From assembly GCA_025965915.1 (NCBI GenBank), contig JAOPWA010000036.1, positions 1 through 35,343 of the forward strand: DNA of 35,343 bases. Direction: 5' to 3'. Shown piece after piece: positions 14,526-21,728 of this stretch. Under the pieces are notes generated by a model, which saw only the letters and a program-made list of their open reading frames with translations, had not been told where the DNA came from and made no database searches. Every line of letters begins with the position of its first letter. The first letter of the stretch is position 1. The DNA comes from Dactylosporangium sp. (GTDB lineage Bacteria; Actinomycetota; Actinomycetes; Mycobacteriales; Micromonosporaceae). The translations under genes were made by a program, and so were the position numbers.

Positions 14526-15531
14526 CGTATTGAGCTACCGGCCGAAACCGGACGAGCTGTCCTACACATTCGGCGGGCGGGAGCCGGTACGTCGGGTAAG
14601 CCCCGGCACCGTGCTGGAGCTCTACACCGAGGACTGCTTCGGCGGGCAGGTGCGCGGGGTCGACGACCTGCCCTCCCGGGTGTGTGACCTGTCGTCGCTC
14701 AACCCGGTGACCGGACCGTTCCACGTGGAGGGTGCCGAGCCCGGGGACACCCTGGCCGTGCACTTCGTGTCCATCGAGCCGGCCCGCGACTGGGCGATCT
14801 CCTCGACGTTCCCGCACTTCGGGGCGTTGACGGGTACGCACACCACAGCCATGCTGCACGCGCCGCTGGAGGAGCGGGTCTGGGTGTACGACGTCGACGT
14901 CGCCGCCGGTATCGTCCGCTACCATGCCCGGCGCGGCGAGTACACGGTGGAGATGCCGCTGGACCCGATGCACGGCACGGTCGGGGTCGCGCCGGGGGCG
15001 TCCGAGGTCCGCATGACCATCACGCCCGACGTGCACGGCGGCAACATGGACACCCCGGAACTGCGCGCCGGTGTAACCACGTACTTCGGCGTCAACGTGC
15101 CGGGCGCGCTGTTCGCCCTCGGTGACGGGCACTGCCGGCAGGGACACGGTGAGGTGTGCGGCACCGCCGTCGAGGCGGCGATGAACACGACCGTCATCGT
15201 CGACCTGATCAAGGGTGTCGGCACGCCGGTGCCACGCCTGGAGACCGATGCCGCGCTGATGTCGACCGGCTCGGCCCGGCCCCTCGAAGACGCGTACCGG
15301 ATCAGCCAGCACGACCTGGTGACCTGGACGGCCGACCTGGTCGGCTTGGACACGCTGGACGCGTACCAACTGATCAGCCAGGCCGGCGAGGCGCCGGTCG
15401 GCAACGTGTGCGACCCGAACTACACGATGGTCGCCAAGCTGGACAAGCGGTACCTGGGTGGCGTCAGCGCGTACGAGGGCGTGCACGCGCGACTGCGCGA
15501 CGCGGCGGCGGTATACCTCGCCGGTCGTTGA
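14518..15531 (+). CDS. Acetamidase/formamidase (FmdA/AmdA family)
   Basis: A 337-aa amidohydrolase of the FmdA/AmdA family, which releases ammonia from formamide, acetamide and similar short amides in the cytosol. Family blocks are PVTGPFHVEGAEPGDTLAVH, SSTFPHFGALTGTHTTAMLH, PLDPMHGTVGVAP, GGNMDTPELRAGVTTYFGVN and ALGDGHCRQGHGEVCGTAVE. The acidic, histidine and glycine residues of those blocks form the known metal and active site region. GTG 14518 has GAGGAG five bases upstream and overlaps the permease stop by eight bases; the TTG at 14515 is less likely. The length is slightly below many formamidases (about 400) and nearer to short bacterial acetamidases. It is the catalytic end of the AmiC-like/permease/amidase module and is followed by a strong hairpin. 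Confidence 0.92.
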   Translation: MTDVLSYRPKPDELSYTFGGREPVRRVSPGTVLELYTEDCFGGQVRGVDDLPSRVCDLSSLNPVTGPFHVEGAEPGDTLAVHFVSIEPARDWAISSTFPHFGALTGTHTTAMLHAPLEERVWVYDVDVAAGIVRYHARRGEYTVEMPLDPMHGTVGVAPGASEVRMTITPDVHGGNMDTPELRAGVTTYFGVNVPGALFALGDGHCRQGHGEVCGTAVEAAMNTTVIVDLIKGVGTPVPRLETDAALMSTGSARPLEDAYRISQHDLVTWTADLVGLDTLDAYQLISQAGEAPVGNVCDPNYTMVAKLDKRYLGGVSAYEGVHARLRDAAAVYLAGR

Positions 15532-15540
15532 GGGACCGGA

Positions 15541-15581
15541 TCCGAGGGCCGGTTCCCGACTTTCCGGGAGCCGACCTCGGA
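15541..15581. terminator. Bidirectional hairpin between the formamidase and methyltransferase genes
   Basis: TCCGAGGGCCGGTTCCCG, a six-base loop, and CGGGAGCCGACCTCGGA form an almost perfect 17-18-bp stem in the gap between two converging genes. There is no T-run, as is common for actinomycete terminators. Confidence 0.8.
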
Positions 15582-15598
15582 CGCGCTCGACAACCCAC

Positions 15599-16462
15599 TC
15601 ACGGCTTGCGCGCGACTCCGGCCCAGTAGTACGCGGCGTTCGGGTCGGCGGGCGGACCGTCCTCGGGACGCCATGCCATGACCGGCACCACGCCCGGTTC
15701 GGTGATCTCCCAAGCACCGAAGAACCGTTCGACCTTGGCGCGGGCCCGCGGTACCAGCGTCATGTGCCCCCGGTTGGCGGCCGCGACGACGCCCGCCATG
15801 GCCTGAGGGTTGAAGTCCTGACCGGGGTGGGTGATCGCGAGGTAGCTGCCGGCGGGAAGGGCGTCCATCAGGGTGCGGGTCTTCCCCCATGGATCGTCGG
15901 CGTCGCTCAGCAGCATGAGGACCGCGACCATCATCAGACCCACCGGCCGGGTCAGGTCCAGCGTGGCTGCCAGGGCCGGGTCGGCGAGGAGCCGGTCGGG
16001 CCTACGCAGGTCGGCATGGATGTACTCGATCGTGCCCGGCTCGCCGCCGGCTATCAGCGCCCGCGAGTGAGCGAGCACGATCGGATCGTTGTCGACGTAG
16101 ACCACGCGGCAACCGGGGTCGGTCTCCTTGGCGATCTCGTGCACGTTCGGGCTGGTCGGAATGCCGGTGCCGATGTCCAGGAACTGGCGGATGCCGGCCT
16201 CTCGTGCCAGATACCTGACCACCCGCTCAAGGAATTCGCGGTTCGCCTGCGCCATGCTGCGGATGGTCGGGATTGCCTCGATGAAGGCCTCGCCCATGGC
16301 CCGGTCGGCGGCGAAGTTGTGTCCGCCGCCCAGCCACCAGTCGTACATCCGCGCCGAGTGCGCCACGCTCGTGTCGATCCCGGGCGGGGCCGATTCTCGA
16401 TCAGTACTCTTGGCATCGCGATTTTGGACATCCCGATTCTTGACATCACGGCTCTGCGACAT
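15599..16462 (-). CDS. SAM-dependent methyltransferase, DUF574/SAV2177 family
   Basis: A 287-aa methyltransferase with SARMYDWWLGGGHNFAADRA near the N-terminus (the family's Y-(D/E)-x-x-L-G-G-x-x-N-(F/Y) hallmark), SAM motif I IRQFLDIGTGIPTSPNVHEI, VVYVDNDPIVLAHSRAL, an EYIHADLRRP acidic loop and VGLMMVAVLMLL. This family is abundant in actinomycetes, often in many copies per genome, and its methyl acceptor is not established. ATG 16462 follows CAGGGGGC, and the 23 residues added by the raw ORF are rejected. Between the start and the fold is a repetitive charged stretch RDVKNRDVQNRDAK. It faces the formamidase across a terminator and has the TetR gene 105 bp upstream on the same strand. A paralogue lies at 26088-26891. 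Confidence 0.9.
   Translation of the reverse strand: MSQSRDVKNRDVQNRDAKSTDRESAPPGIDTSVAHSARMYDWWLGGGHNFAADRAMGEAFIEAIPTIRSMAQANREFLERVVRYLAREAGIRQFLDIGTGIPTSPNVHEIAKETDPGCRVVYVDNDPIVLAHSRALIAGGEPGTIEYIHADLRRPDRLLADPALAATLDLTRPVGLMMVAVLMLLSDADDPWGKTRTLMDALPAGSYLAITHPGQDFNPQAMAGVVAAANRGHMTLVPRARAKVERFFGAWEITEPGVVPVMAWRPEDGPPADPNAAYYWAGVARKP
16411..16455. repeat. Degenerate 15-bp tandem repeat at the methyltransferase N-terminus
   Basis: Three diverged 15-bp units (TGGCATCGCGATTTT, GGACATCCCGATTCT, TGACATCACGGCTCT) encode the RDVKN RDVQN RDAKS series, before the conserved domain. Confidence 0.75.
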
Positions 16463-16567
16463 GATTGCCCCCTGGCTGCGATGGGCGGGTCTCGTCGACG
16501 TCGACGCCGTCCCCCAACGGCGGCCGGGCATCGCGCCCGTCTTACGCCTTTCGACCCGGAAGGACTC

Positions 16568-17272
16568 TCATTCTTCCGGCGTGAGGGCATCTTTGCGCCC
16601 AGTCGTCGGAATAGGTGATGCGTCGTGTTTTATCCCAGTCCAGTGGCGGGCGCCGACGATGATGAGCCGTAGTTGCCTGCTGGCGCTGTCCCGGATCTGG
16701 CGTTCCATGGCGGGTCGCGCGGCTGGAGCGTCCAGGAGCGCCGCGGCGGTCGACATGATGTGGTCGACCATCAGGTCGGTGAGCATGCGCACGTCCTCGG
16801 CGTCCCATCGACCGAGTACCGGTGCGGCGGCGGCGTCGCCGCCGAGCAGGTCGGCCGCGAGTTCGTCGCTGAAGAGTCGAAGTTGTTCACGGATCGCCTG
16901 CCGGACCCGGCTCATGCCTCCGTAGCGTTCGCGGGCGATGAAGCGGAACTGCTCGCGGTGGGCGCGGACCTCGCGGGCCAGTACCCGCACGGAATGGCGG
17001 GCGATCTCATCGCTCTCGGTCAACCCCGAGCGGACGGCTCGGATGGCGGTGCGCAGGCCACCCAGCGACTGTTCGACCAGCGCCACTCCGAGACTCTCCA
17101 TGTCGGGGAAGTGTCTATAGAACCCGGCGGGCACGATGCCCGCGGCCCGGCTGACCTCGCGCAGGCTCACGCTGCTCAGGGTCTGGTCCTCGGTGAGCGC
17201 CAACGCCGCGTCCAGCAACGCCTGTCGCGTCTGCAGTTTCCGCGCCGCCCTCGGGCCGAGAATATGGGTCAC
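16568..17272 (-). CDS. TetR-family transcriptional regulator (FabR-like)
   Basis: A 234-aa regulator with an N-terminal TetR helix-turn-helix: RQALLDAALALTEDQTLSSV, SLREVSRAAGIVPAGFYRHF and PDMESLGVALVEQSL, followed by an all-helical ligand/dimer domain. The PAGFYRHFPDMESL block and the general length resemble the FabR-type group that controls membrane lipid genes; this is a resemblance only. The start is GTG at 17270-17272. It is divergent from two small membrane protein genes, and the 84-bp gap contains a 13-bp direct repeat that may be its operator. The C-terminal tail TTGRKDALTPEE is hydrophilic. Confidence 0.88.
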   Translation of the reverse strand: MTHILGPRAARKLQTRQALLDAALALTEDQTLSSVSLREVSRAAGIVPAGFYRHFPDMESLGVALVEQSLGGLRTAIRAVRSGLTESDEIARHSVRVLAREVRAHREQFRFIARERYGGMSRVRQAIREQLRLFSDELAADLLGGDAAAAPVLGRWDAEDVRMLTDLMVDHIMSTAAALLDAPAARPAMERQIRDSASRQLRLIIVGARHWTGIKHDASPIPTTGRKDALTPEE

Positions 17273-17279
17273 GTCACTG

Positions 17280-17337
17280 AGTAAACACCTGTTCGCGCGA
17301 AGCCGAGTGGTCCAGGCTGAGTTCAGTAAACACTTGT
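17280..17337. promoter_or_regulatory. Direct repeat AGTAAACACYTGT between TetR and the small membrane genes
   Basis: AGTAAACACCTGT (17280-17292) and AGTAAACACTTGT (17325-17337) are 45 bp apart, one near each divergent start codon. AGTAAACAC-type AT-rich sites stand out in GC-rich DNA. One site per promoter would let the TetR protein control both itself and the membrane genes. Confidence 0.6.
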
Positions 17338-17355
17338 ACGCCGAAAGGGGTAGTC

Positions 17356-17514
17356 ATGGTCACCCTCGTGGGTGCGTTCCTGGTAGCCCTCCTGGTCGTT
17401 GGTACGGCCGCGTTGAGCGGCTACCCGCTGCACCTGATAGCGGCAGCTCTCGTGGTCGGTTGCACGATCCTCGCCGTCATGTGGCGCGTGCGGAGGGTCA
17501 AGGAGATCTCATGA
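17356..17514 (+). CDS. Small two-helix membrane protein (52 aa, not in the ORF track)
   Basis: ATG 17356 with AAAGGGG six bases upstream opens a 52-codon frame: MVTLVGAFLVALLVVGTAAL, then SGYPLHLIAAALVVGCTILA and VMWRVRRVKEIS. Two hydrophobic stretches (about 2-20 and 26-42) with a basic C-terminal tail predict a small integral membrane protein with the tail in the cytosol. Its TGA overlaps the next start in ATGA, so it is translationally coupled to the DUF4190-like gene. It falls under the size limit of the supplied track. The frame, ribosome site and coupling together make it convincing. Function is unknown; TetR control is likely from the shared gap. Confidence 0.75.
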   Translation: MVTLVGAFLVALLVVGTAALSGYPLHLIAAALVVGCTILAVMWRVRRVKEIS

Positions 17515-17789
17515 ACGTGGCCAAACGTCCGACATCCGCCCGGCTCGATGACCGCGCGGCCGCGGCGTTGCTCAGCGGCGCGGTCGGCCTGTTCCTGTTC
17601 AACGTCGTGTTCGGTCCGCTCGCGATAGTCCTGGGCGCCATCGCGGTACGTCGAGGTGGGCCGGGGCGGCTCGAGCGTGCGGCCGCCCTGCTCGGCATCG
17701 CACTCGGTATCGCCGACCTGGTCGTCCTCGTCTTCCTGGTGGCCGGCAGGGTTCACGACGGTACGTTCGACTGGCATCTCGGTCGCTGA
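17511..17789 (+). CDS. DUF4190-like small membrane protein
   Basis: A 92-aa protein starting at ATG 17511 with AAGGAG five bases upstream: MNVAKRPTSARLDDRAAAAL, then a first membrane helix GAVGLFLFNVVFGPLAIVLG followed by AIAVRRGGPGRLERAA, and a second helix GIALGIADLVVLVFLVA. The pattern of a hydrophobic segment, a short basic RRxG loop and a second helix is that of DUF4190, a family of small actinobacterial membrane proteins without known activity. The ORF track shows only a larger frame (17136-17789) whose N-terminal part is a shadow of the TetR gene. It is co-translated with the 52-aa protein, so the two may form a complex. Confidence 0.8.
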   Translation: MNVAKRPTSARLDDRAAAALLSGAVGLFLFNVVFGPLAIVLGAIAVRRGGPGRLERAAALLGIALGIADLVVLVFLVAGRVHDGTFDWHLGR

Positions 17790-17812
17790 GCAGCCCGCAT
17801 CAGGGGTCGCGG

Positions 17813-18568
17813 TCAGCTCACCGTTCCCAGCCACGGTACGGCGGTTTCCCATACGCGTTCGAAGCTGCCCAGGTAATGATCGAACAGGCTGCCGCCGTCG
17901 AGCCTGCGGAAGTGGAACGTGGGGTTGAGGCTGGCCGGCTGACCGTAGAGATGCGGGTTGATCAGGATCTGATCGTCATAGCGGAACATCGAGGCGTAGA
18001 GCGTGGTGTCGTGCAACCGGATCTCGCAGCCGTCTTGGCCGGCCAGTTCGCAGTAGTAGGCCAGGCTGGCCCGAATCTTCGCCGCGAGCGTTCCGGCGAG
18101 CCCTTCCTCCCGGTCCCGGAACGCGACCGACCCACCTGTCGGATTGCCGATGCACAATCGGACCTGTACGCCGGCCCGCATCCGCACGGCGAGCATCGCG
18201 GTCACCCGAGGCTGTTTGCGGGCGAAGAACGTCCCGGAGCACACCAACACGTCCAGACGCTCCTGCGTCCCGGTCAGCAATCGCAGCAAGGTCTCGCCTG
18301 GCACTGACGCGCGATCAGGATAGACGGCCACCAGTTCGCCCGCGCCGACCTCTTCACGGCGACCGCTGCCGGCGGACAACACCTCGGGCCACAGATAGGT
18401 CTCGTCCACATCAAGACGGTGGGCCGTCGCCCATCTGTGCCGGCGGTATGGTACCCGGCCGAGCCTGATCCACCGCTCAACCGTCTTCGGGTCGACACCG
18501 CAGGACGCGGCCAGTTCATGCGGTCCGACACCTCGCCGGAGCATCGCGGTGCGCAGCCGCTCGTTCAT
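17813..18568 (-). CDS. HTH DNA-binding protein with C-terminal sensor-like domain (XRE/DUF5919-like)
   Basis: A 251-aa protein. Residues 1-60 form a helix-turn-helix: MNERLRTAMLRRGVGPHELA and ASCGVDPKTVERWIRLGRVP, with the recognition helix around KTVERWI. A linker is followed by a domain of about 155 residues from LLTGTQERLDVLVCSGTFFA to the end, with IRLHDTTLYASMFRYDDQIL and FHFRRLDGGSLFDHYLGSFE. This combination is common in actinomycetes and resembles proteins annotated XRE regulator with DUF5919; the C-terminal part recalls phospholipase D-like folds but has no HKD motif, so catalysis is unlikely. ATG 18568 is preferred to the raw start at 18604. It has no obvious partner gene. Confidence 0.7.
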   Translation of the reverse strand: MNERLRTAMLRRGVGPHELAASCGVDPKTVERWIRLGRVPYRRHRWATAHRLDVDETYLWPEVLSAGSGRREEVGAGELVAVYPDRASVPGETLLRLLTGTQERLDVLVCSGTFFARKQPRVTAMLAVRMRAGVQVRLCIGNPTGGSVAFRDREEGLAGTLAAKIRASLAYYCELAGQDGCEIRLHDTTLYASMFRYDDQILINPHLYGQPASLNPTFHFRRLDGGSLFDHYLGSFERVWETAVPWLGTVS

Positions 18569-18611
18569 GCCCTGATTGGACTCGCACGTCCTGGGATGTA
18601 TCAAGTACGTG

Positions 18612-18636
18612 CCGGGACGCCTGGTACATGTCCCGG
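18612..18636. promoter_or_regulatory. Inverted repeat upstream of the HTH/DUF5919-like gene
   Basis: CCGGGAC-11-GTCCCGG lies about 44 bp before the HTH start codon. It could be an autoregulatory operator or a hairpin ending the leftward Pot operon. Confidence 0.45.
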
Positions 18637-18722
18637 ACGTTCACGATGCGTCCCTTGACGCGGATGCGCGGTGCGTCCCGTATTTGCTCTGCTACTCGCA
18701 GCGGCCCGGCCCGCCGCCCCTC

Positions 18723-19538
18723 CTACCGGCGGCCGCCGCTGGCGGTATCCGCGGAGATCCGCTGCGCGAGGTAGATCGGGACCACCGACGCCACGATGAG
18801 CACCGCGGCCACGACGTTGATGACCGGTGCCTGGTTGGGCCGGAACAGGTTGTCGAAGATCCACAGTGGCAGCGTCCGTACCCCGGCGCCAGCGGTGAAC
18901 GTGGTCACGATGATCTCGTCGAACGACAGTGCGAAGGCGAGCAGGCCGCCGGCGAACAACGCCGATCGGATCAGCGGAAACGTCACGTACCGGAACGTCT
19001 GGAACGTCGACGCGCCCAGGTCGGCCGAGGCCTCCTCCAGGCCGGCGCCGGTACGCCGCAACCGCGCCAGCACGTTGTTGTAGACGACCACGACGCAGAA
19101 CGTGGCGTGTCCGATCACGACGGACAACAGGCCCTTGCCGACGCCCAGCGGCGCGATGACGGTACGGAAGGCCGTGTCCAGCGCGATACCGGTGACGATG
19201 CCGGGCAGTGCGATGGGCAACACGACTACCAGCGAGAGCGCCTCCCGGCCGAAGAACCGGTACCGCTGCACCGCGAAGGCGATCATCGTGCCGAGGACCA
19301 GCGCTACCACGGTGGCGCCGAGCCCGGCCTTCACCGACGTCAACAGCGCGTCGCGGGCGCCGGCGTTGTGCCACGCCCGCATCCACCAGTCCGTCGTCCA
19401 ACGCGGCGGCGGCCACGCGAACGTTCGGTCGGCGTTGAACGAGTTTGCCAGCACGATGGCCAGGGGCACGTAGATGAACGCCAGGCCCAGCGCCATGGCG
19501 CCGCGAAGCAGCCACCGGGCGGTGCGAGACAGGGTCAC
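18723..19538 (-). CDS. potC: ABC transporter permease, PotC-like
   Basis: A 271-aa inner-membrane permease of the spermidine/putrescine class: an N-terminal helix GLAFIYVPLAIVLANSFNAD, then six predicted helices in total and the ATPase-contact EAA loop EEASADLGASTFQTFRYVTF near residues 170-190. GTG 19538 overlaps the stop of the PotB-like gene (GTGA), so the two are coupled. It is the last gene of the potA-D-B-C-like operon. The family also transports opines, 2-aminoethylphosphonate and other cationic or zwitterionic solutes, so the gene symbol denotes family position and not a proven substrate. Confidence 0.9.
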   Translation of the reverse strand: MTLSRTARWLLRGAMALGLAFIYVPLAIVLANSFNADRTFAWPPPRWTTDWWMRAWHNAGARDALLTSVKAGLGATVVALVLGTMIAFAVQRYRFFGREALSLVVVLPIALPGIVTGIALDTAFRTVIAPLGVGKGLLSVVIGHATFCVVVVYNNVLARLRRTGAGLEEASADLGASTFQTFRYVTFPLIRSALFAGGLLAFALSFDEIIVTTFTAGAGVRTLPLWIFDNLFRPNQAPVINVVAAVLIVASVVPIYLAQRISADTASGGRR

Positions 19539-20464
19539 AGTTCCTCCAGTGCGCCGCTGCGCCGTACCGCGACCAGGTAGATCACCATGATCAGGACCGG
19601 GATCGTCGCGAGTGCCGCCGAGAACGGCAGGTTGTTCGCGGCGCCGATGTTGGCGTACACGAGGTTGCCGATCAGTTGGGTCTTGCCCCCGACGATCTGC
19701 ACCGCGATGTAGTCCCCGAGCGACAGCGAGAACGTGAAGATCGAGCCGGCCACCGCGGCCGGGACGAGGGTGGGCAGCACCACCGAGCGGAACGTACGCC
19801 CGGTCCGCGCGCCCAGATCGGACGAGGCCTCCAGGAGGGAGTCGGGCAGCCGTTCGAGGCCGGCGTAGATCGGCAGCACCATGTACGGCAGCCAGAGGTA
19901 CGCCAGGACGAGCACGGTCGCGGTCAGCCCGTAGCCGGGCCCGTTGCCATCACCGCCCAGTAGCCAGTCCACCGGGCCGCCGTTGGCCAGCATCACCCGC
20001 CACGCGTACGCCTTGACCAGGTAGCTGGCCCACAGCGGGGTGAGGATGGCGACGACCAGCCAGCGACGCCACCGAGGTTTGGCGACCTTGGCCATGAAGA
20101 ACGCCATCGGCAGCGCGATGGCGGCGTCGATCAGGGTCACCGCGGCCGCGACACCGAGGCTGCGTAGGGTCACGGTCCGGTAGACCGCCTCGGTGACGAT
20201 CGCGCGGAAATTGTCCAGAGTGGGCTGGCGTACCACCTCGCCGGTGAACGAGTTGACCGTCCAGAACGCCGAGATGAACAGCACCGCGAGCGACCCGAGG
20301 TAGGCCACGCCCAGCCAGAGCAGCGGCGCGGACAGCAGTGCCGACAGCCGCGCCGACGGGTGGCGGTGCAACCAGGCGGCCAGCCGACGGGCCGGGCCAT
20401 CAGGTTCGGCCCGCCGGGCCGGGACTGCAGACCCAGCCCGGCCCGTCGGCGACAGTAAGCTCAT
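19535..20464 (-). CDS. potB: ABC transporter permease, PotB-like
   Basis: A 309-aa permease. After a proline/arginine-rich cytosolic N-terminus (MSLLSPTGRAGSAVPARRAE), it has membrane helices from about residue 42 and the EAA loop LLEASSDLGARTGRTFRSVV. ATG 20464 shares one base with the stop of the binding-protein gene (TGATG). The longer raw ORF (to 21124) is a shadow of that gene and is discarded. With PotC it forms the heterodimeric channel of the importer. Confidence 0.9.
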   Translation of the reverse strand: MSLLSPTGRAGSAVPARRAEPDGPARRLAAWLHRHPSARLSALLSAPLLWLGVAYLGSLAVLFISAFWTVNSFTGEVVRQPTLDNFRAIVTEAVYRTVTLRSLGVAAAVTLIDAAIALPMAFFMAKVAKPRWRRWLVVAILTPLWASYLVKAYAWRVMLANGGPVDWLLGGDGNGPGYGLTATVLVLAYLWLPYMVLPIYAGLERLPDSLLEASSDLGARTGRTFRSVVLPTLVPAAVAGSIFTFSLSLGDYIAVQIVGGKTQLIGNLVYANIGAANNLPFSAALATIPVLIMVIYLVAVRRSGALEEL

Positions 20465-21666
20465 CAGCCCTTGATTCCGGTCCAGGCCTGGGTCCAGGCG
20501 GCGTAGTCCTTGCAGGTGACGTTCGTACGCCCGTCCAGGCACTGTGCGGTCGGCGTCGTCCAGTACCAGATCTTGCCTGCGTACGCCGCGTCGGCGGCGT
20601 GGTAGGTGTCGCAGAAGCCCTTGTCGGACGTGAGTCCGCACGCCTTGGCGTTGGCCGGTGCCTCGCCGAACCACTCCGCCACCTGGGCGTTCACCTGCGG
20701 CGAGACGACCCAGTCCAGCCACTTGTACGCGCAGTTGGGGTGCTTGGCCTTGGCCGCGACCATCCAGGTGTCCGACCAGCCGGTCGCGCCCTCGGAGGGC
20801 AGGACCGCGGCGACCGGCGCCTTGTCGGCCTGCGCCAGGTTGACGATGACCTGCCAGGCGGTGCCGATCACGGTGTTGCCGGATTTGAGGGCCGAGACCG
20901 CCTTGGTGTAGTCCGACCAGTACTCGCCGACGTTCTTGTTCTGCGCCTTGAGCAGGTCGACGGCCGCGTTGAACTGCTTGTCGTCCAGCGCGTACGGGTT
21001 CTTGATCCCCAGTTCCGGCTTGTGTGCCATCAGGTACACCGCGGCGTCCGCGATGTAGATGGGCGAGTCGTACGCGGTGACGTGCTTCGCGTTGGCCTGC
21101 GCGTTGTCGAACACGGCGCTCCACGAGGTGGGAGCCGGGTTGACCTTGTCGGTGCGGTACGCCAGCAGGTTGGCGCCCCAGCCGTGCGGGATGCCGTAGG
21201 CCACGGCGTCGACCGAGTTCCAGGACTTCATCTTGAGGAAGTCCTGGACATCCTTGTAGTTGGGCACCAGGTCGGTGTTGATCGGGGCGGCCACCCCGCC
21301 GTAGACCATCCGCAGCGAGGCGTCACCGGAGGCGGAGACCACGTCGTAGTCGCCGGACTTCATGAGGGTGACCATCTCGTCGGACGTACCGGCGACCTTC
21401 GAGTTGACCTTGCAGCCGGTCTGCTTCTCGAAGTCGCTGACCCAGTTCACCTTGGGGTCGTTCGTTCCGTTCTCCACGTACCCGGCCCAGGCCACGATGT
21501 TGACCTGGCCCTCGCCGGAGCCGAGCGACGCCAGCTTGTCGATTTTCGGGGGCTTGACGCCACCGGGGCCGGCAGAGCCGCTGCCGGAGCCCGAGCCGCT
21601 GGAACACGCCGACAGGACAAGCAGCCCTGCCGCGGCGAGGCCGGTGATGATGCGCGCTCGACGCAT
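20464..21666 (-). CDS. potD: Extracellular solute-binding lipoprotein, PotD-like
   Basis: A 400-aa lipoprotein: MRRARIITGLAAAGLLVLSA followed by Cys21 (lipobox LSAC) and a Gly/Ser-rich tether. The mature part is a spermidine/putrescine-type binding fold, with VNIVAWAGYVENGTNDPKVN, FEKQTGCKVNSKVAGTSDEM, DYDVVSASGDASLRMVYGGV and a C-terminal region with several cysteines (NCAYKW, KACGL, GFCD, AQCL, VTCKD), probably disulfide-bonded outside the cell. Strong GAGGAG precedes ATG 21666. It follows the ATPase gene across 52 bp that hold a 16-bp triple repeat. The cargo should be a cationic or zwitterionic amine, but the exact ligand cannot be told. Confidence 0.92.
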   Translation of the reverse strand: MRRARIITGLAAAGLLVLSACSSGSGSGSGSAGPGGVKPPKIDKLASLGSGEGQVNIVAWAGYVENGTNDPKVNWVSDFEKQTGCKVNSKVAGTSDEMVTLMKSGDYDVVSASGDASLRMVYGGVAAPINTDLVPNYKDVQDFLKMKSWNSVDAVAYGIPHGWGANLLAYRTDKVNPAPTSWSAVFDNAQANAKHVTAYDSPIYIADAAVYLMAHKPELGIKNPYALDDKQFNAAVDLLKAQNKNVGEYWSDYTKAVSALKSGNTVIGTAWQVIVNLAQADKAPVAAVLPSEGATGWSDTWMVAAKAKHPNCAYKWLDWVVSPQVNAQVAEWFGEAPANAKACGLTSDKGFCDTYHAADAAYAGKIWYWTTPTAQCLDGRTNVTCKDYAAWTQAWTGIKG

Positions 21667-21680
21667 GGGTTTCTCCTCGG

Positions 21681-21728
21681 GATTTGTCAGGCGGAGGATT
21701 TGTCAGGCGGAGGATTTGTCAGGCGGGC
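21681..21728. repeat. 16-bp tandem repeat, three copies, at the potA stop codon
   Basis: GATTTGTCAGGCGG(AG/GC) occurs at 21681-21696, 21697-21712 and 21713-21728. The third copy contains the potA stop codon, so each copy carries the same TGA context on the minus strand. It fills most of the potA-potD gap. Confidence 0.92.
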
